This document shows positions 1-5,693 of a DNA stretch of 12,671 nucleotides, in pieces. Position 1 is the stretch's first letter; each line of letters starts with the position of its first letter. The stretch covers positions 1 through 12,671 of the forward strand of contig JAHFPR010000030.1 of assembly GCA_023269645.1 (NCBI GenBank), written 5' to 3'. The notes under the pieces were generated by a model. The model was not told the origin of the DNA. It saw only the letters and a program-made list of their open reading frames with translations, and searched no databases. This stretch comes from Alphaproteobacteria bacterium. GTDB lineage: Bacteria > Pseudomonadota > Alphaproteobacteria > Rickettsiales > UBA8987. A program made the translations under genes and the position numbers.

Positions 1-835
1 CAGGCGCAGTCGCTTCCGGGGAAGCTGCCGCAGCACCTTCCGAAGCACCTTCGTCCTTCTTCCTGAACGCACCTTTCAGATCTTTCGGTGTGCGCTGCTT
101 GCGTGATTCTTCCGCGTTCTTATCGTTCGCGGCGGCGCGGCCAAGCGAGGCTTCCAGCCCGGCGAGGATCGCATCCGCAATCAGGGTGCAATACAGTTTG
201 ATGGAGCGGATGGCATCGTCGTTGCCGGGGATGATGTGCTCAATGCCTTCCGGATTGCAGTTGGTATCCACCACCGCGATCACCGGAATGCCGAGCTTGC
301 GCGCTTCCAGCACCGCAATATCTTCCTTGTTCGTATCAATGATGAACAGCAGGTTCGGCTTGCCGCCCATATCCTTGATGCCGCCGAGCGTTTTTTCCAG
401 CTTATCCATCTTGCGGGTGAGCTGCAGGCGTTCCTTTTTATTCAAAAGGATTTCGGGATCGTTAAGCTGCGTTTCAATATCGCGCATTGTCTTGATGGAT
501 TGCGATACGGTCGGCCAGTTGGTGAGCGTGCCGCCCAGCCAGCGGTGGTTCACGAAATACTGCCCGCAACGCTTCGCCTGCTCGGCCACGATTTCCGAAG
601 CCTGGGTTTTCGTACCCACAAACAGGATGCGCCCGTTATTCGCCGCAACATCGCGCGCGGCTTCCAGTGCCTTGTACAGCAGCGGGACGGTTTTCTGGAG
701 GTTGATGATGTGCAGATCGCTGCGCGTACCATAGATATACGGAGCCATCGCCGGGTTCCAGCGCATGGATTTATGCCCGAAATGCACACCGGCATCGAGC
801 AGTTGCTTCATGGTAAATTTAGGTACAGCAGACAT
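1..835 (-). CDS. rpsB: 30S ribosomal protein S2 (3' end outside window)
   Basis: Structural protein of the small ribosomal subunit; in the family, S2 joins late in 30S assembly and helps S1 bind. The minus-strand frame opens at an ATG (833-835) with MSAVPKFTMKQLLDAG and stays open for 278 codons to the window edge. Family hallmarks seen are GVHFGHKSMRWNPAMAPYIYG near residues 16-36, the RILFVGTKTQA strand, NHRWLGGTLTNW, and the LLFIIDTNKEDIAVLEARKLGIPV region followed by DTNCNP. The globular S2 fold (about 225 residues) is complete. What runs off the window is an Ala/Glu/Lys-rich C-terminal extension (ending visibly at ...GASEGAAAASPEATAP), as is usual for alphaproteobacterial S2. AAGGA lies about 8-9 nt before the start. 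tsf would be expected downstream but is outside the window. It is divergent from rpmG and has a leader of about 210 nt containing a heptamer palindrome. Confidence 0.97.
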   Translation of the reverse strand, partial: MSAVPKFTMKQLLDAGVHFGHKSMRWNPAMAPYIYGTRSDLHIINLQKTVPLLYKALEAARDVAANNGRILFVGTKTQASEIVAEQAKRCGQYFVNHRWLGGTLTNWPTVSQSIKTMRDIETQLNDPEILLNKKERLQLTRKMDKLEKTLGGIKDMGGKPNLLFIIDTNKEDIAVLEARKLGIPVIAVVDTNCNPEGIEHIIPGNDDAIRSIKLYCTLIADAILAGLEASLGRAAANDKNAEESRKQRTPKDLKGAFRKKDEGASEGAAAASPEATAP

Positions 836-891
836 GGTTACGTTCCTTTTATTGGTTGTTCCTCCGCAGGCGTTTACTGGCTTAGTGATCA

Positions 892-972
892 GAGTTTAGA
901 GTTGAGAGTTTAGCGAAATGAGACCGCGCCTCTATTATACTCCACTCTAAACTCTCCACTCTCACCACTAAA
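892..972. repeat. Heptamer-word palindrome in the rpsB leader (word C)
   Basis: The left arm is three 7-bp units, GAGTTTA-GAGTTGA-GAGTTTA (892-912). The right arm is four degenerate units, CTCTAAA-CTCTCCA-CTCTCAC-CACTAAA (945-972). Positions 899-913 and 947-961 are complementary at 14 of 15 positions, with a loop of about 33 nt. The element lies inside the predicted 5' leader of rpsB (minus) and has the same 7-bp-unit inverted-repeat design as the flagellar junction elements, with a different word. It could be an S2 or other leader regulator by position, but a tandem heptamer arm is not what I know of ribosomal-protein leader motifs. Confidence 0.8.
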
Positions 973-1053
973 ACAGCACCAATGCGCAACTTTCCCTGTG
1001 AAAGCAGCACCTGCCTGCGTGTGTATTCCGCTCGGAAACCGGGCGGGGCGGGT

Positions 1054-1082
1054 TCTATACACCGATTTGAATGGGTTTGCAA
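1054..1082 (-). promoter_or_regulatory. Predicted sigma-70-type promoter of rpsB
   Basis: On the minus strand: -35 TTGCAA (1077-1082), a spacer of exactly 17 bp, and -10 TATAGA (1054-1059). Transcription would begin near 1047, giving a leader of about 210 nt before the rpsB start at 835. A second TATAAT hexamer on the minus strand (934-939) has no matching -35. Confidence 0.7.
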
Positions 1083-1111
1083 GGATTCTCATGATTGCTG
1101 AATAAAATTTC

Positions 1112-1139
1112 TTGACACAGGTGCGGAAAACAGTATGGT
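1112..1139 (+). promoter_or_regulatory. Predicted sigma-70-type promoter of rpmG
   Basis: A perfect -35 TTGACA (1112-1117) is followed after 16 bp by TATGGT (1134-1139, 4 of 6 to consensus). It lies 45 bp upstream of the rpmG start. Its -35 is only 29 bp from the divergent rpsB -35, so the two promoters sit back to back and may compete for polymerase. Confidence 0.7.
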
Positions 1140-1184
1140 GACGCTCCCTTCAGGGGCAAAAATAAGACTTCAGCGGTAATTCAG

Positions 1185-1352
1185 ATGGCTAAAAAGAACA
1201 CGATTCTCGTTAAACTCGTCAGCACGGCGGATACCGGCTATTTTGTCGTTCGCAAGCGCAATCCGAAAAAACAGACGGAAAAACTCTCCTTCCGCAAGTT
1301 CGATCCGGTGGTTCGCAAACACGTGCCGTTCAAGGAAGAAAAACTAAAATAA
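1185..1352 (+). CDS. rpmG: 50S ribosomal protein L33
   Basis: Small basic protein of the large ribosomal subunit, located near the E site in known structures. It is 55 residues, the usual length. It begins MAKKNTILVKLVSTADTGYF and continues with the family core VVRKRNPKKQTEKLSFRKFDPVVRKHV, ending KEEKLK. There are no cysteines, so this is the zinc-free (C-minus) form typical of proteobacteria. No strong Shine-Dalgarno sequence precedes the ATG, which is the only sensible start. It is monocistronic: its own promoter lies upstream and a strong intrinsic terminator begins 30 nt after the stop. Confidence 0.97.
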   Translation: MAKKNTILVKLVSTADTGYFVVRKRNPKKQTEKLSFRKFDPVVRKHVPFKEEKLK

Positions 1353-1361
1353 ATATAATAA

Positions 1362-1446
1362 GGTTTTAGGTTTCTGGAACAGGTTTCAGCACAGGTTCGT
1401 TGCTGGAACCTTTTTTATTTTGCCGAAACCCGACACCTGAAACCCC
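1362..1446. repeat. Heptamer-word palindrome after rpmG (word A)
   Basis: The left arm is GGTTTTA-GGTTTCT-GGAACA-GGTTTCA (1362-1388). The right arm carries GAAACC twice (1425-1430 and 1439-1444). The reverse complement of the right arm reads GGTTTC, about 8 nt, GGTTTC, matching the paired GGTTTC words of the left arm. This is the same word family as the fliF-fliG and fliH-fliN junctions, here more degenerate and enclosing the rpmG terminator hairpin. Confidence 0.65.
1382..1416 (+). terminator. Intrinsic terminator of rpmG
   Basis: The stem is GGTTTCAGCA (1382-1391) with TGCTGGAACC (1401-1410): ten pairs including one G-U, a 9-nt loop, then TTTTTT (1411-1416). It starts 30 nt after the rpmG stop. 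The left half of the stem is one of the heptamer words of the surrounding palindrome, so the terminator could have been built from, or invaded by, that repeat. Confidence 0.85.
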
Positions 1447-1700
1447 TCCCTGTTGCAATCCTGCCACGTGCGCGCGGAAAAAACTGCCGCTACGTATCGC
1501 TGCCCCCTCCGGAAACGCACCCCGCATAAACAGCAATAATATCGCTGCATCAGGTGCTTATACCCCATCCCTCCTCCCCGTCCTAAACCATTCCCACTTC
1601 GTAACGAAGGCCGGAATCCCGGCTTTCTGCCACTAAAAACGGTTTACATATCAATATGTAGTGGTTTATAAATGAAACAATACCCAGATGTTGGGAGGCT
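1447..1700. other. Gene-free stretch upstream of fliF with small inverted repeats
   Basis: I see no credible coding region or RNA gene here. Open frames in the stretch run into the rpmG terminator or lack any recognisable protein or ribosome-binding site. Two small inverted repeats are present. GCCGG (1610-1614)/CCGGC (1619-1623) has a 4-nt loop. A nested pair has TACATAT (1645-1651)/ATATGTA (1654-1660) inside CCACTA (1630-1635)/TAGTGG (1659-1664). The nested one lies about 40 bp upstream of the sigma-54-like site and could be an operator, but no regulator can be assigned. Confidence 0.5.
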
Positions 1701-1716
1701 GGGTACGCAGATCGCT
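1701..1716 (+). promoter_or_regulatory. Candidate sigma-54 (-24/-12) promoter for the fliF operon
   Basis: GGGTACGCAGATCGCT keeps the invariant GG (1702-1703) and GC (1714-1715) with the required 10-bp spacing. It agrees with the -24/-12 consensus at nine of the eleven or so informative positions (GG, ACG, T, GC, T). Transcription would begin near 1727, about 70 nt before fliF. The operon encodes a sigma-54 activator (FlbD), which supports the reading. However, in Caulobacter fliF is a CtrA-activated class II gene without sigma-54 dependence, so wiring may differ here or the match may be chance. Confidence 0.45.
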
Positions 1717-1796
1717 ATGTAAGCGGCTGTTTTCGCCATGTAGGTGCGCTAGTTGACAGGTTAAAACCGGTTACAGGGAGGGTGCAAGTCAAGCCT

Positions 1797-3422
1797 ATGA
1801 ATGCTTTAGTACAATCCGTACAGAATATGGGATCCATGCGCCTGATGACGATGGCACTGGTGGGAACGGGTCTTATCGTCGCGTTCCTGTTTCTCGCCAT
1901 GCGGATGACCTCGCCAGTGCTCTCGCCGCTTTACAGCAACCTCTCCCCGGACGACAGTGCCGTGATCGCCACCGAACTCGGCGCGATGGGCGTGGAATTC
2001 GACGTAGCCTCCAGCGGTTCGCAGATTCTTGTAAAAAGCTCGGACGTGCTGCGGGTGCGCATGGCACTCGCCCAGAAAGGCCTGCCGAGCAAGGGTTCCA
2101 TCGTGGGATACGAGATATTCGATAAGGATTCCGCGCTTGGCACTTCCAATTTCGTCTTGAATGTCAATCTATTGCGCGCGCTTGAGGGTGAGCTTGGGCG
2201 CACCATCACCGCGCTTTCCTCCATCAAGGCGGCGCGGGTGCACCTCGTCATCCCCAAGTACGATTTATTCCGGAAAGATCAGGTGGAGCCTTCCGCTTCG
2301 GTGGTGCTGACCCTCAATAACCGCACGGAAGTCCCGAAAAACGAAACCAGTGCCATTAAGCACCTGATAAGTTCCGGCGTACCGGGTCTGAAGCCCTCCA
2401 AAGTGACCATCGTGGATAATACCGGACGGCTGCTGGCGCGCGGGGAAACGGGCGAGGACGCAGAGGGCATGAGTGCCTCCAACGCCGAGGAATACAACGT
2501 CAATGTGGAAAACCACATCCGTAAAACAGTCGAGGAAATGCTGGAGCAGACGGTCGGCATCGGCAAGGTGATCGCGCAGGTATCGGCAGACATCAGCTTC
2601 GACCGCGTCAACTCCAATTCCGAGGAGTTCAACCCGGACGGCCAGGTGGCGCGCTCCGTGCAGAATTCGTCAGAAACTGATTCCTCCAGTGAAGGCGGTG
2701 CGGGCGGGGCGGTGAGCGTCGCCACGAATCTGCCGGAAGCCAAGGGTAGCAAAGGCGAGAGCGGCAACGCAAGCAGCAACCAGAAAACGGACGAAACCAC
2801 CAATTTTGAAATCTCGAAAACCGTCACCAGCAAGGTGAGCGAGGTGGGCACGGTAAAGAAGCTCTCCGTGGCGGTGCTGGTGGATGGGAAATACGACATC
2901 ACCAAGGATGCGGACGGCGTGGAAACCCGAAAATACATCCCGCGCACGGACGAGGAGCTGGAGCAGCTTAAAACCCTGGTGCGCACCGCCATCGGCTTCA
3001 ACGCCGAGCGCGGCGACAAGGTGGAAGTCATCAATATGCCGTTCAACAACATGGTGGATAACGTCGCCGCACAGGAGGGCACTTTCGACTGGCTGAAGCG
3101 TGACCTTCAGGGTATACTTAAAACCGTGATGGTTGGCATCGTGGCGATCCTCGCCATCCTGCTCGTCATCCGCCCGCTGGTAAACCGCGCGTTTGAGATT
3201 TCGCCGGCAGATCTGGAAGCTGCCTCTGCGCAGCAGGCCGCCGGGGCGGGAGCAGGCGGCGGAATGTCCTTCGCCGGGCCGCTGGAAAGCGAGGAGATCA
3301 ACCTGGACGTTATCCAGAGCCGGGTGGATAGCACCCCCACGCGCCGCGTCAACGAGTTGATGGAGAATAATCCGGAAGAAACGCTCTCGGTTATCCGGAC
3401 GTGGCTGACGGAAAAATCTTAG
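1797..3422 (+). CDS. fliF: Flagellar MS-ring protein FliF
   Basis: FliF forms the inner-membrane MS ring on which the flagellar rotor and export gate are assembled. With the ATG at 1797 (MNALVQSVQNMG) it is 541 residues, normal for the family. Visible are an N-terminal membrane segment at about 17-36, the periplasmic ring-building YscJ/FliF domain (including LNVNLLRALEGELGRTI and ARVHLVIP near 120-155), and a low-complexity Ser/Gly/Glu region near 275-340. A second membrane segment lies at about 442-460. The acidic cytoplasmic tail EEINLDVIQSRVD...RRVNELMENNPEETLSVIRTWL (about 500-538) is the FliG-binding end. A GTG at 1782 extends the frame by five codons, but GGGAGGG (1776-1782) overlaps it. 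The same motif is 14 nt before the ATG, so neither spacing is ideal. It is first gene of the flagellar operon, and its stop codon abuts a heptamer palindrome. Confidence 0.95.
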   Translation: MNALVQSVQNMGSMRLMTMALVGTGLIVAFLFLAMRMTSPVLSPLYSNLSPDDSAVIATELGAMGVEFDVASSGSQILVKSSDVLRVRMALAQKGLPSKGSIVGYEIFDKDSALGTSNFVLNVNLLRALEGELGRTITALSSIKAARVHLVIPKYDLFRKDQVEPSASVVLTLNNRTEVPKNETSAIKHLISSGVPGLKPSKVTIVDNTGRLLARGETGEDAEGMSASNAEEYNVNVENHIRKTVEEMLEQTVGIGKVIAQVSADISFDRVNSNSEEFNPDGQVARSVQNSSETDSSSEGGAGGAVSVATNLPEAKGSKGESGNASSNQKTDETTNFEISKTVTSKVSEVGTVKKLSVAVLVDGKYDITKDADGVETRKYIPRTDEELEQLKTLVRTAIGFNAERGDKVEVINMPFNNMVDNVAAQEGTFDWLKRDLQGILKTVMVGIVAILAILLVIRPLVNRAFEISPADLEAASAQQAAGAGAGGGMSFAGPLESEEINLDVIQSRVDSTPTRRVNELMENNPEETLSVIRTWLTEKS

Positions 3423-3498
3423 GAGGAGGTTTCGGGTTTCGGGTTTCGGGTTTCAGGAAAAAATACTGAAACCTGAAACCTCCTCCTGAAACCTGAAA
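3421..3498. repeat. Heptamer-word palindrome filling the fliF-fliG gap (word A)
   Basis: The left arm is AGGAGGA followed by GGTTTCG three times and GGTTTCA (3428-3455). The right arm consists of CCTGAAA words interrupted by CCTCCT (3472-3498). Positions 3441-3456 pair with 3466-3481 (16 pairs, two of them G-U) around the 9-nt A-rich loop 3457-3465. Alternatively 3421-3433 pairs perfectly with 3475-3487 (13 bp). The first two bases of the left arm belong to the fliF stop codon, and the right arm ends three bases before the fliG ATG. No T-tract follows, so it is not an ordinary terminator. Confidence 0.9.
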
Positions 3499-3501
3499 AA
3501 C

Positions 3502-4527
3502 ATGGCACCAAGAAAAAGCCTGGACGCAAGTAAACTGAGCGGCATTCAAAAAGCCGCCGTTGTAATGATGTCTGTGGAGGAGGATGTCGCCTCCAAGATT
3601 TTCGCCCTGATGAGCGAGGACGAAATCAAGGAGGTTTCGCAGACAATGGCCTCGCTGGGTTCGGTGGAGCCGGACGTGGTGGAAACGCTGATGGAGGAAT
3701 TCTCCAACCAGCTTTCGGAGGGCGCGGGTATCGTGGGCGATCTGCAATCCACGCAGAAGCTGCTCACCAAGGTGCTGGGCGCGGAGAAAGTCGCGGCACT
3801 GATGGAAGATATGAGCGGCCCGGCGGGGCGGAATACCTGGGATAAGCTGAACAATGTGAGTGAGGAAATGCTGGCCGCCTACATCAAAAATGAATACCCG
3901 CAGACGGCGGCACTGGTGCTCACCAAAATCCGTACCGCCCACGCCGCGCGGGTGCTTTCCGTGCTGCCGGAGGATTTCGCGCTTGATGTCATCCAGCGCA
4001 TGATCACCATCGAGCCGGTAAAGCGCGAGGTGCTTTCCGAAATCGAAAAAACGCTACAGGCGGAATTCATGAGCAACCTCGCCGCCACCACGGAAACGGA
4101 CAGCTACGAAATGGTCGCCGAGATTTTCAACAATTTCGACCGCAACACGGAAACGAAATTCATGGGGCTTCTGGATACTTCCGACCCGGAATCAGCCAAC
4201 AGAATCAAGGAGTTGATGTTCACCTTTGATGATCTGGTGCAGCTTGACGCGGCGGGCATCCAGATGCTCATCCGCAGTGCCGATAAGGAGAAGCTCATCA
4301 TCGCGCTCAAGGGCGCGGGCGACCCGATACGCGAGCTGTTCTTCGCCAATATGTCCGAGCGCGCCGCCAAGATTATGAAAGAGGATATGGAAAGCAAGGG
4401 ACCGCTCCGGATGCGCGACGTGGATCAGGCGCAGATGGCGATTGTTACCAAAGCGAAAGAACTCGCAGATTCCGGCCAGATTGTGATACCGGAAGGCACC
4501 GAGGAAGAAGAACAGATGGTGTATTAA
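3502..4527 (+). CDS. fliG: Flagellar motor switch protein FliG
   Basis: Rotor protein that binds FliF, carries FliM/FliN and interacts with the stator for torque. It is 341 residues, the usual length. The N-terminal FliF-binding domain (KLSGIQKAAVVMMSV onward) covers about 1-100. The middle domain contains EYPQ (131-134), the alphaproteobacterial form of the EHPQ motif that binds FliM. The MFTF hinge is at 239-242. The C-terminal torque domain includes IALKGAGDPIRELFFANMSERAAKIMKEDM (about 267-296) with the conserved charged residues, then GPLRMRDV. The ATG is fixed by the family N-terminus. There is no Shine-Dalgarno sequence directly upstream: the preceding bases are the right arm of the heptamer palindrome, including TCCTCC. 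Confidence 0.97.
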   Translation: MAPRKSLDASKLSGIQKAAVVMMSVEEDVASKIFALMSEDEIKEVSQTMASLGSVEPDVVETLMEEFSNQLSEGAGIVGDLQSTQKLLTKVLGAEKVAALMEDMSGPAGRNTWDKLNNVSEEMLAAYIKNEYPQTAALVLTKIRTAHAARVLSVLPEDFALDVIQRMITIEPVKREVLSEIEKTLQAEFMSNLAATTETDSYEMVAEIFNNFDRNTETKFMGLLDTSDPESANRIKELMFTFDDLVQLDAAGIQMLIRSADKEKLIIALKGAGDPIRELFFANMSERAAKIMKEDMESKGPLRMRDVDQAQMAIVTKAKELADSGQIVIPEGTEEEEQMVY

Positions 4528-4530
4528 TTT

Positions 4531-4587
4531 CGTTAATCGTTAGTCGTGATTCGTTAATGGACTCACGGTTAACGATTAACGATTAAC
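4531..4587. repeat. Heptamer-word palindrome filling the fliG-fliH gap (word B)
   Basis: The left arm has CGTTAAT words (4531-4558, degenerate in the middle). The right arm has GGTTAA followed by CGATTAA units at 4573-4579 and 4580-4586. GTTAATCGTTA (4532-4542) pairs perfectly with TAACGATTAAC (4577-4587), and the stem extends inward to 4547/4572 with one G-U, giving 16 pairs. The 73-nt gap between fliG and fliH contains little else. Confidence 0.9.
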
Positions 4588-4600
4588 AAATAACGAGCCA

Positions 4601-5302
4601 ATGACCGACATCAAACCGTTTACATTCCAGAGTTTCGGCAGTGTGCCGGCCAGGCGGCCTGCGGGCTTTTCTCCGTTCATCACGGAGGAACTGCCGGAGC
4701 ATGAACGGAAGATTTACACCTCGCAGGATCTAGCAAAGCACGAGCAGGCGGGGCGCGAGAAAGGCTATAAGGAAGGGGTGGAGGCCGGGATTGCGCAGGG
4801 CAAAAGCGAAGAACTGGCACTCAACCAGAAACTTGCGGCCATGCTCGCCACGCTCGATAAAAAATTCGAGGCGGCCTACCAGCATTTCACCGTTACACTG
4901 GCGGCTTCCGCACAGGATACGGCGCGGCTCAGCCTCACCATCGCCCGGAAAGTGGCGGAGGATGCGCTGGATGCGAACGGCGCGGCGCGCATCGAAGGGC
5001 TGGTGCGGCGGTGTATGGATCTGCTGTTCCAGAAATCGGAGGTGACGCTGGCCGTGCATCCGGAGGTGCTGGATGCCCTGAAAGTGCGTTTTGATGCTAT
5101 GGCGGAACGCCACGGATTTCAGGGGAAAATCCTTTATCAGGCGGATGCTGCGCTCGCTCCCCACGATTGCCGGATTGCCTGGGAAGGCGGCGGCGCGCGG
5201 CTGGATACGCCCGGAACATGGGCGGCAATTGAGATGATAGTGCAGGAGAACGGATTGGAAGCACCTAAACAGGAACAGGTTTCAGGAACAGGTTCCAGCT
5301 GA
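4601..5302 (+). CDS. fliH: Flagellar export ATPase regulator FliH (FlbE-type)
   Basis: FliH is the peripheral-stalk-like partner that inhibits and localises the FliI ATPase at the C-ring in flagellar type III export. It is 233 residues. The N-terminal segment is disordered-looking. The family's glycine ladder is clear: G51, G55, G59, G63 and G67, every fourth residue (GREKGYKEGVEAGIAQG). A long helix at about 68-130 follows, then a globular FliH/VATPase-E-like C-terminus with LAVHPEVLDAL and DTPGTWAAIEMIV. The last ten residues (QEQVSGTGSS with the preceding Lys) are encoded by the left arm of the next heptamer palindrome and are probably a non-conserved tail gained from it. It is called by position between fliG and fliN plus the glycine motif; the sequence family is weakly conserved. 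Only a poor ribosome-binding site (ACGAG) precedes the ATG. Confidence 0.88.
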   Translation: MTDIKPFTFQSFGSVPARRPAGFSPFITEELPEHERKIYTSQDLAKHEQAGREKGYKEGVEAGIAQGKSEELALNQKLAAMLATLDKKFEAAYQHFTVTLAASAQDTARLSLTIARKVAEDALDANGAARIEGLVRRCMDLLFQKSEVTLAVHPEVLDALKVRFDAMAERHGFQGKILYQADAALAPHDCRIAWEGGGARLDTPGTWAAIEMIVQENGLEAPKQEQVSGTGSS

Positions 5303-5360
5303 AGAATCAAGAGCCTGTTTCAGAAAATGATGCTAAAACCTGTTCCTGAAACCTGTTCCT
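5271..5360. repeat. Palindrome with perfect 24-bp arms at the fliH-fliN junction (word A)
   Basis: Positions 5271-5294 and 5337-5360 are exact reverse complements over 24 bp, separated by a 42-nt loop. Each arm is itself repetitive: the unit AGGAACAGGTTTC (a 6-mer plus a 7-mer) is followed by a second partial copy. The loop holds another degenerate copy (CCTGTTTCAG, 5314-5323). The left arm lies inside fliH and encodes its last codons. The right arm ends just before AAAGGAG, the fliN ribosome-binding site. No T-tract follows. Confidence 0.95.
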
Positions 5361-5373
5361 AAAGGAGAACTAC

Positions 5374-5691
5374 ATGGCCGACACAGATACAATGGAACAA
5401 AATGCCCCCGCCGCGAATTCCGCGCCGCCGATGACGCAGCGCGGGGAAGATGTGAACCTGGAATCCGTCTATGACATTCCGGTGGAAGTTTCGGTGGTGC
5501 TCGGCAAGGCCGCAATGCCCATCGAGCAGCTCCTTCAGATGGGCGCGGGCGCGGTAATTGAGCTGCAGCGGAAGGTCGGCGAGCCGGTGGATGTGTATGT
5601 AAACGGGCGCATCGTTGCGCGCGGGGAGGTGGTGATAGTCGAGGATAAAATCGGCATCACCATGACGGAAATTATCAAACTGGAGGGATAG
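5374..5691 (+). CDS. fliN: Flagellar motor switch protein FliN
   Basis: C-ring component at the base of the flagellar motor that, with FliM, controls rotation sense and docks the FliH-FliI export complex. It is 105 residues. A poorly conserved N-terminus (1-28) precedes the SpoA/FliN domain at about 33-103: YDIPVEVSVVLGKAAMPIEQLLQMGAGAVIEL, then GEPVDVYVNGRIVARGEVVIVEDKIGITMTEI, which is very close to family consensus. The start is supported by AAAGGAG 6 nt upstream. It is the only one of the four genes after a heptamer palindrome with a good Shine-Dalgarno sequence. Its first six residues (MADTDT) are identical to those of FlhA in this operon. Confidence 0.96.
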   Translation: MADTDTMEQNAPAANSAPPMTQRGEDVNLESVYDIPVEVSVVLGKAAMPIEQLLQMGAGAVIELQRKVGEPVDVYVNGRIVARGEVVIVEDKIGITMTEIIKLEG

Positions 5692-5693
5692 GT

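Noticed and set aside
236..913. Plus-strand open frames over the rpsB region
   Set aside because: The minus strand encodes S2 with clear family motifs throughout.
934..939. TATAAT hexamer as the rpsB -10 element
   Set aside because: No -35-like sequence lies at a suitable distance on the minus strand, whereas 1054-1082 has both hexamers with a 17-bp spacer.
1386..1636. Small open frames on both strands after rpmG
   Set aside because: They overlap the rpmG terminator, lack ribosome-binding sites and show no recognisable protein.
1761..1775. CtrA-type box (TTAA-N7-TTAA) ahead of fliF
   Set aside because: TTAA is followed after seven bases by TACA, only half a match in the second half-site; too weak to claim.
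2279..3082. Long open frame antisense to fliF (267 codons)
   Set aside because: It lies fully within fliF, and its Ser/Leu/Thr-rich translation reflects the reversed codons of a GC-biased gene; no domain or ribosome-binding site was recognised.
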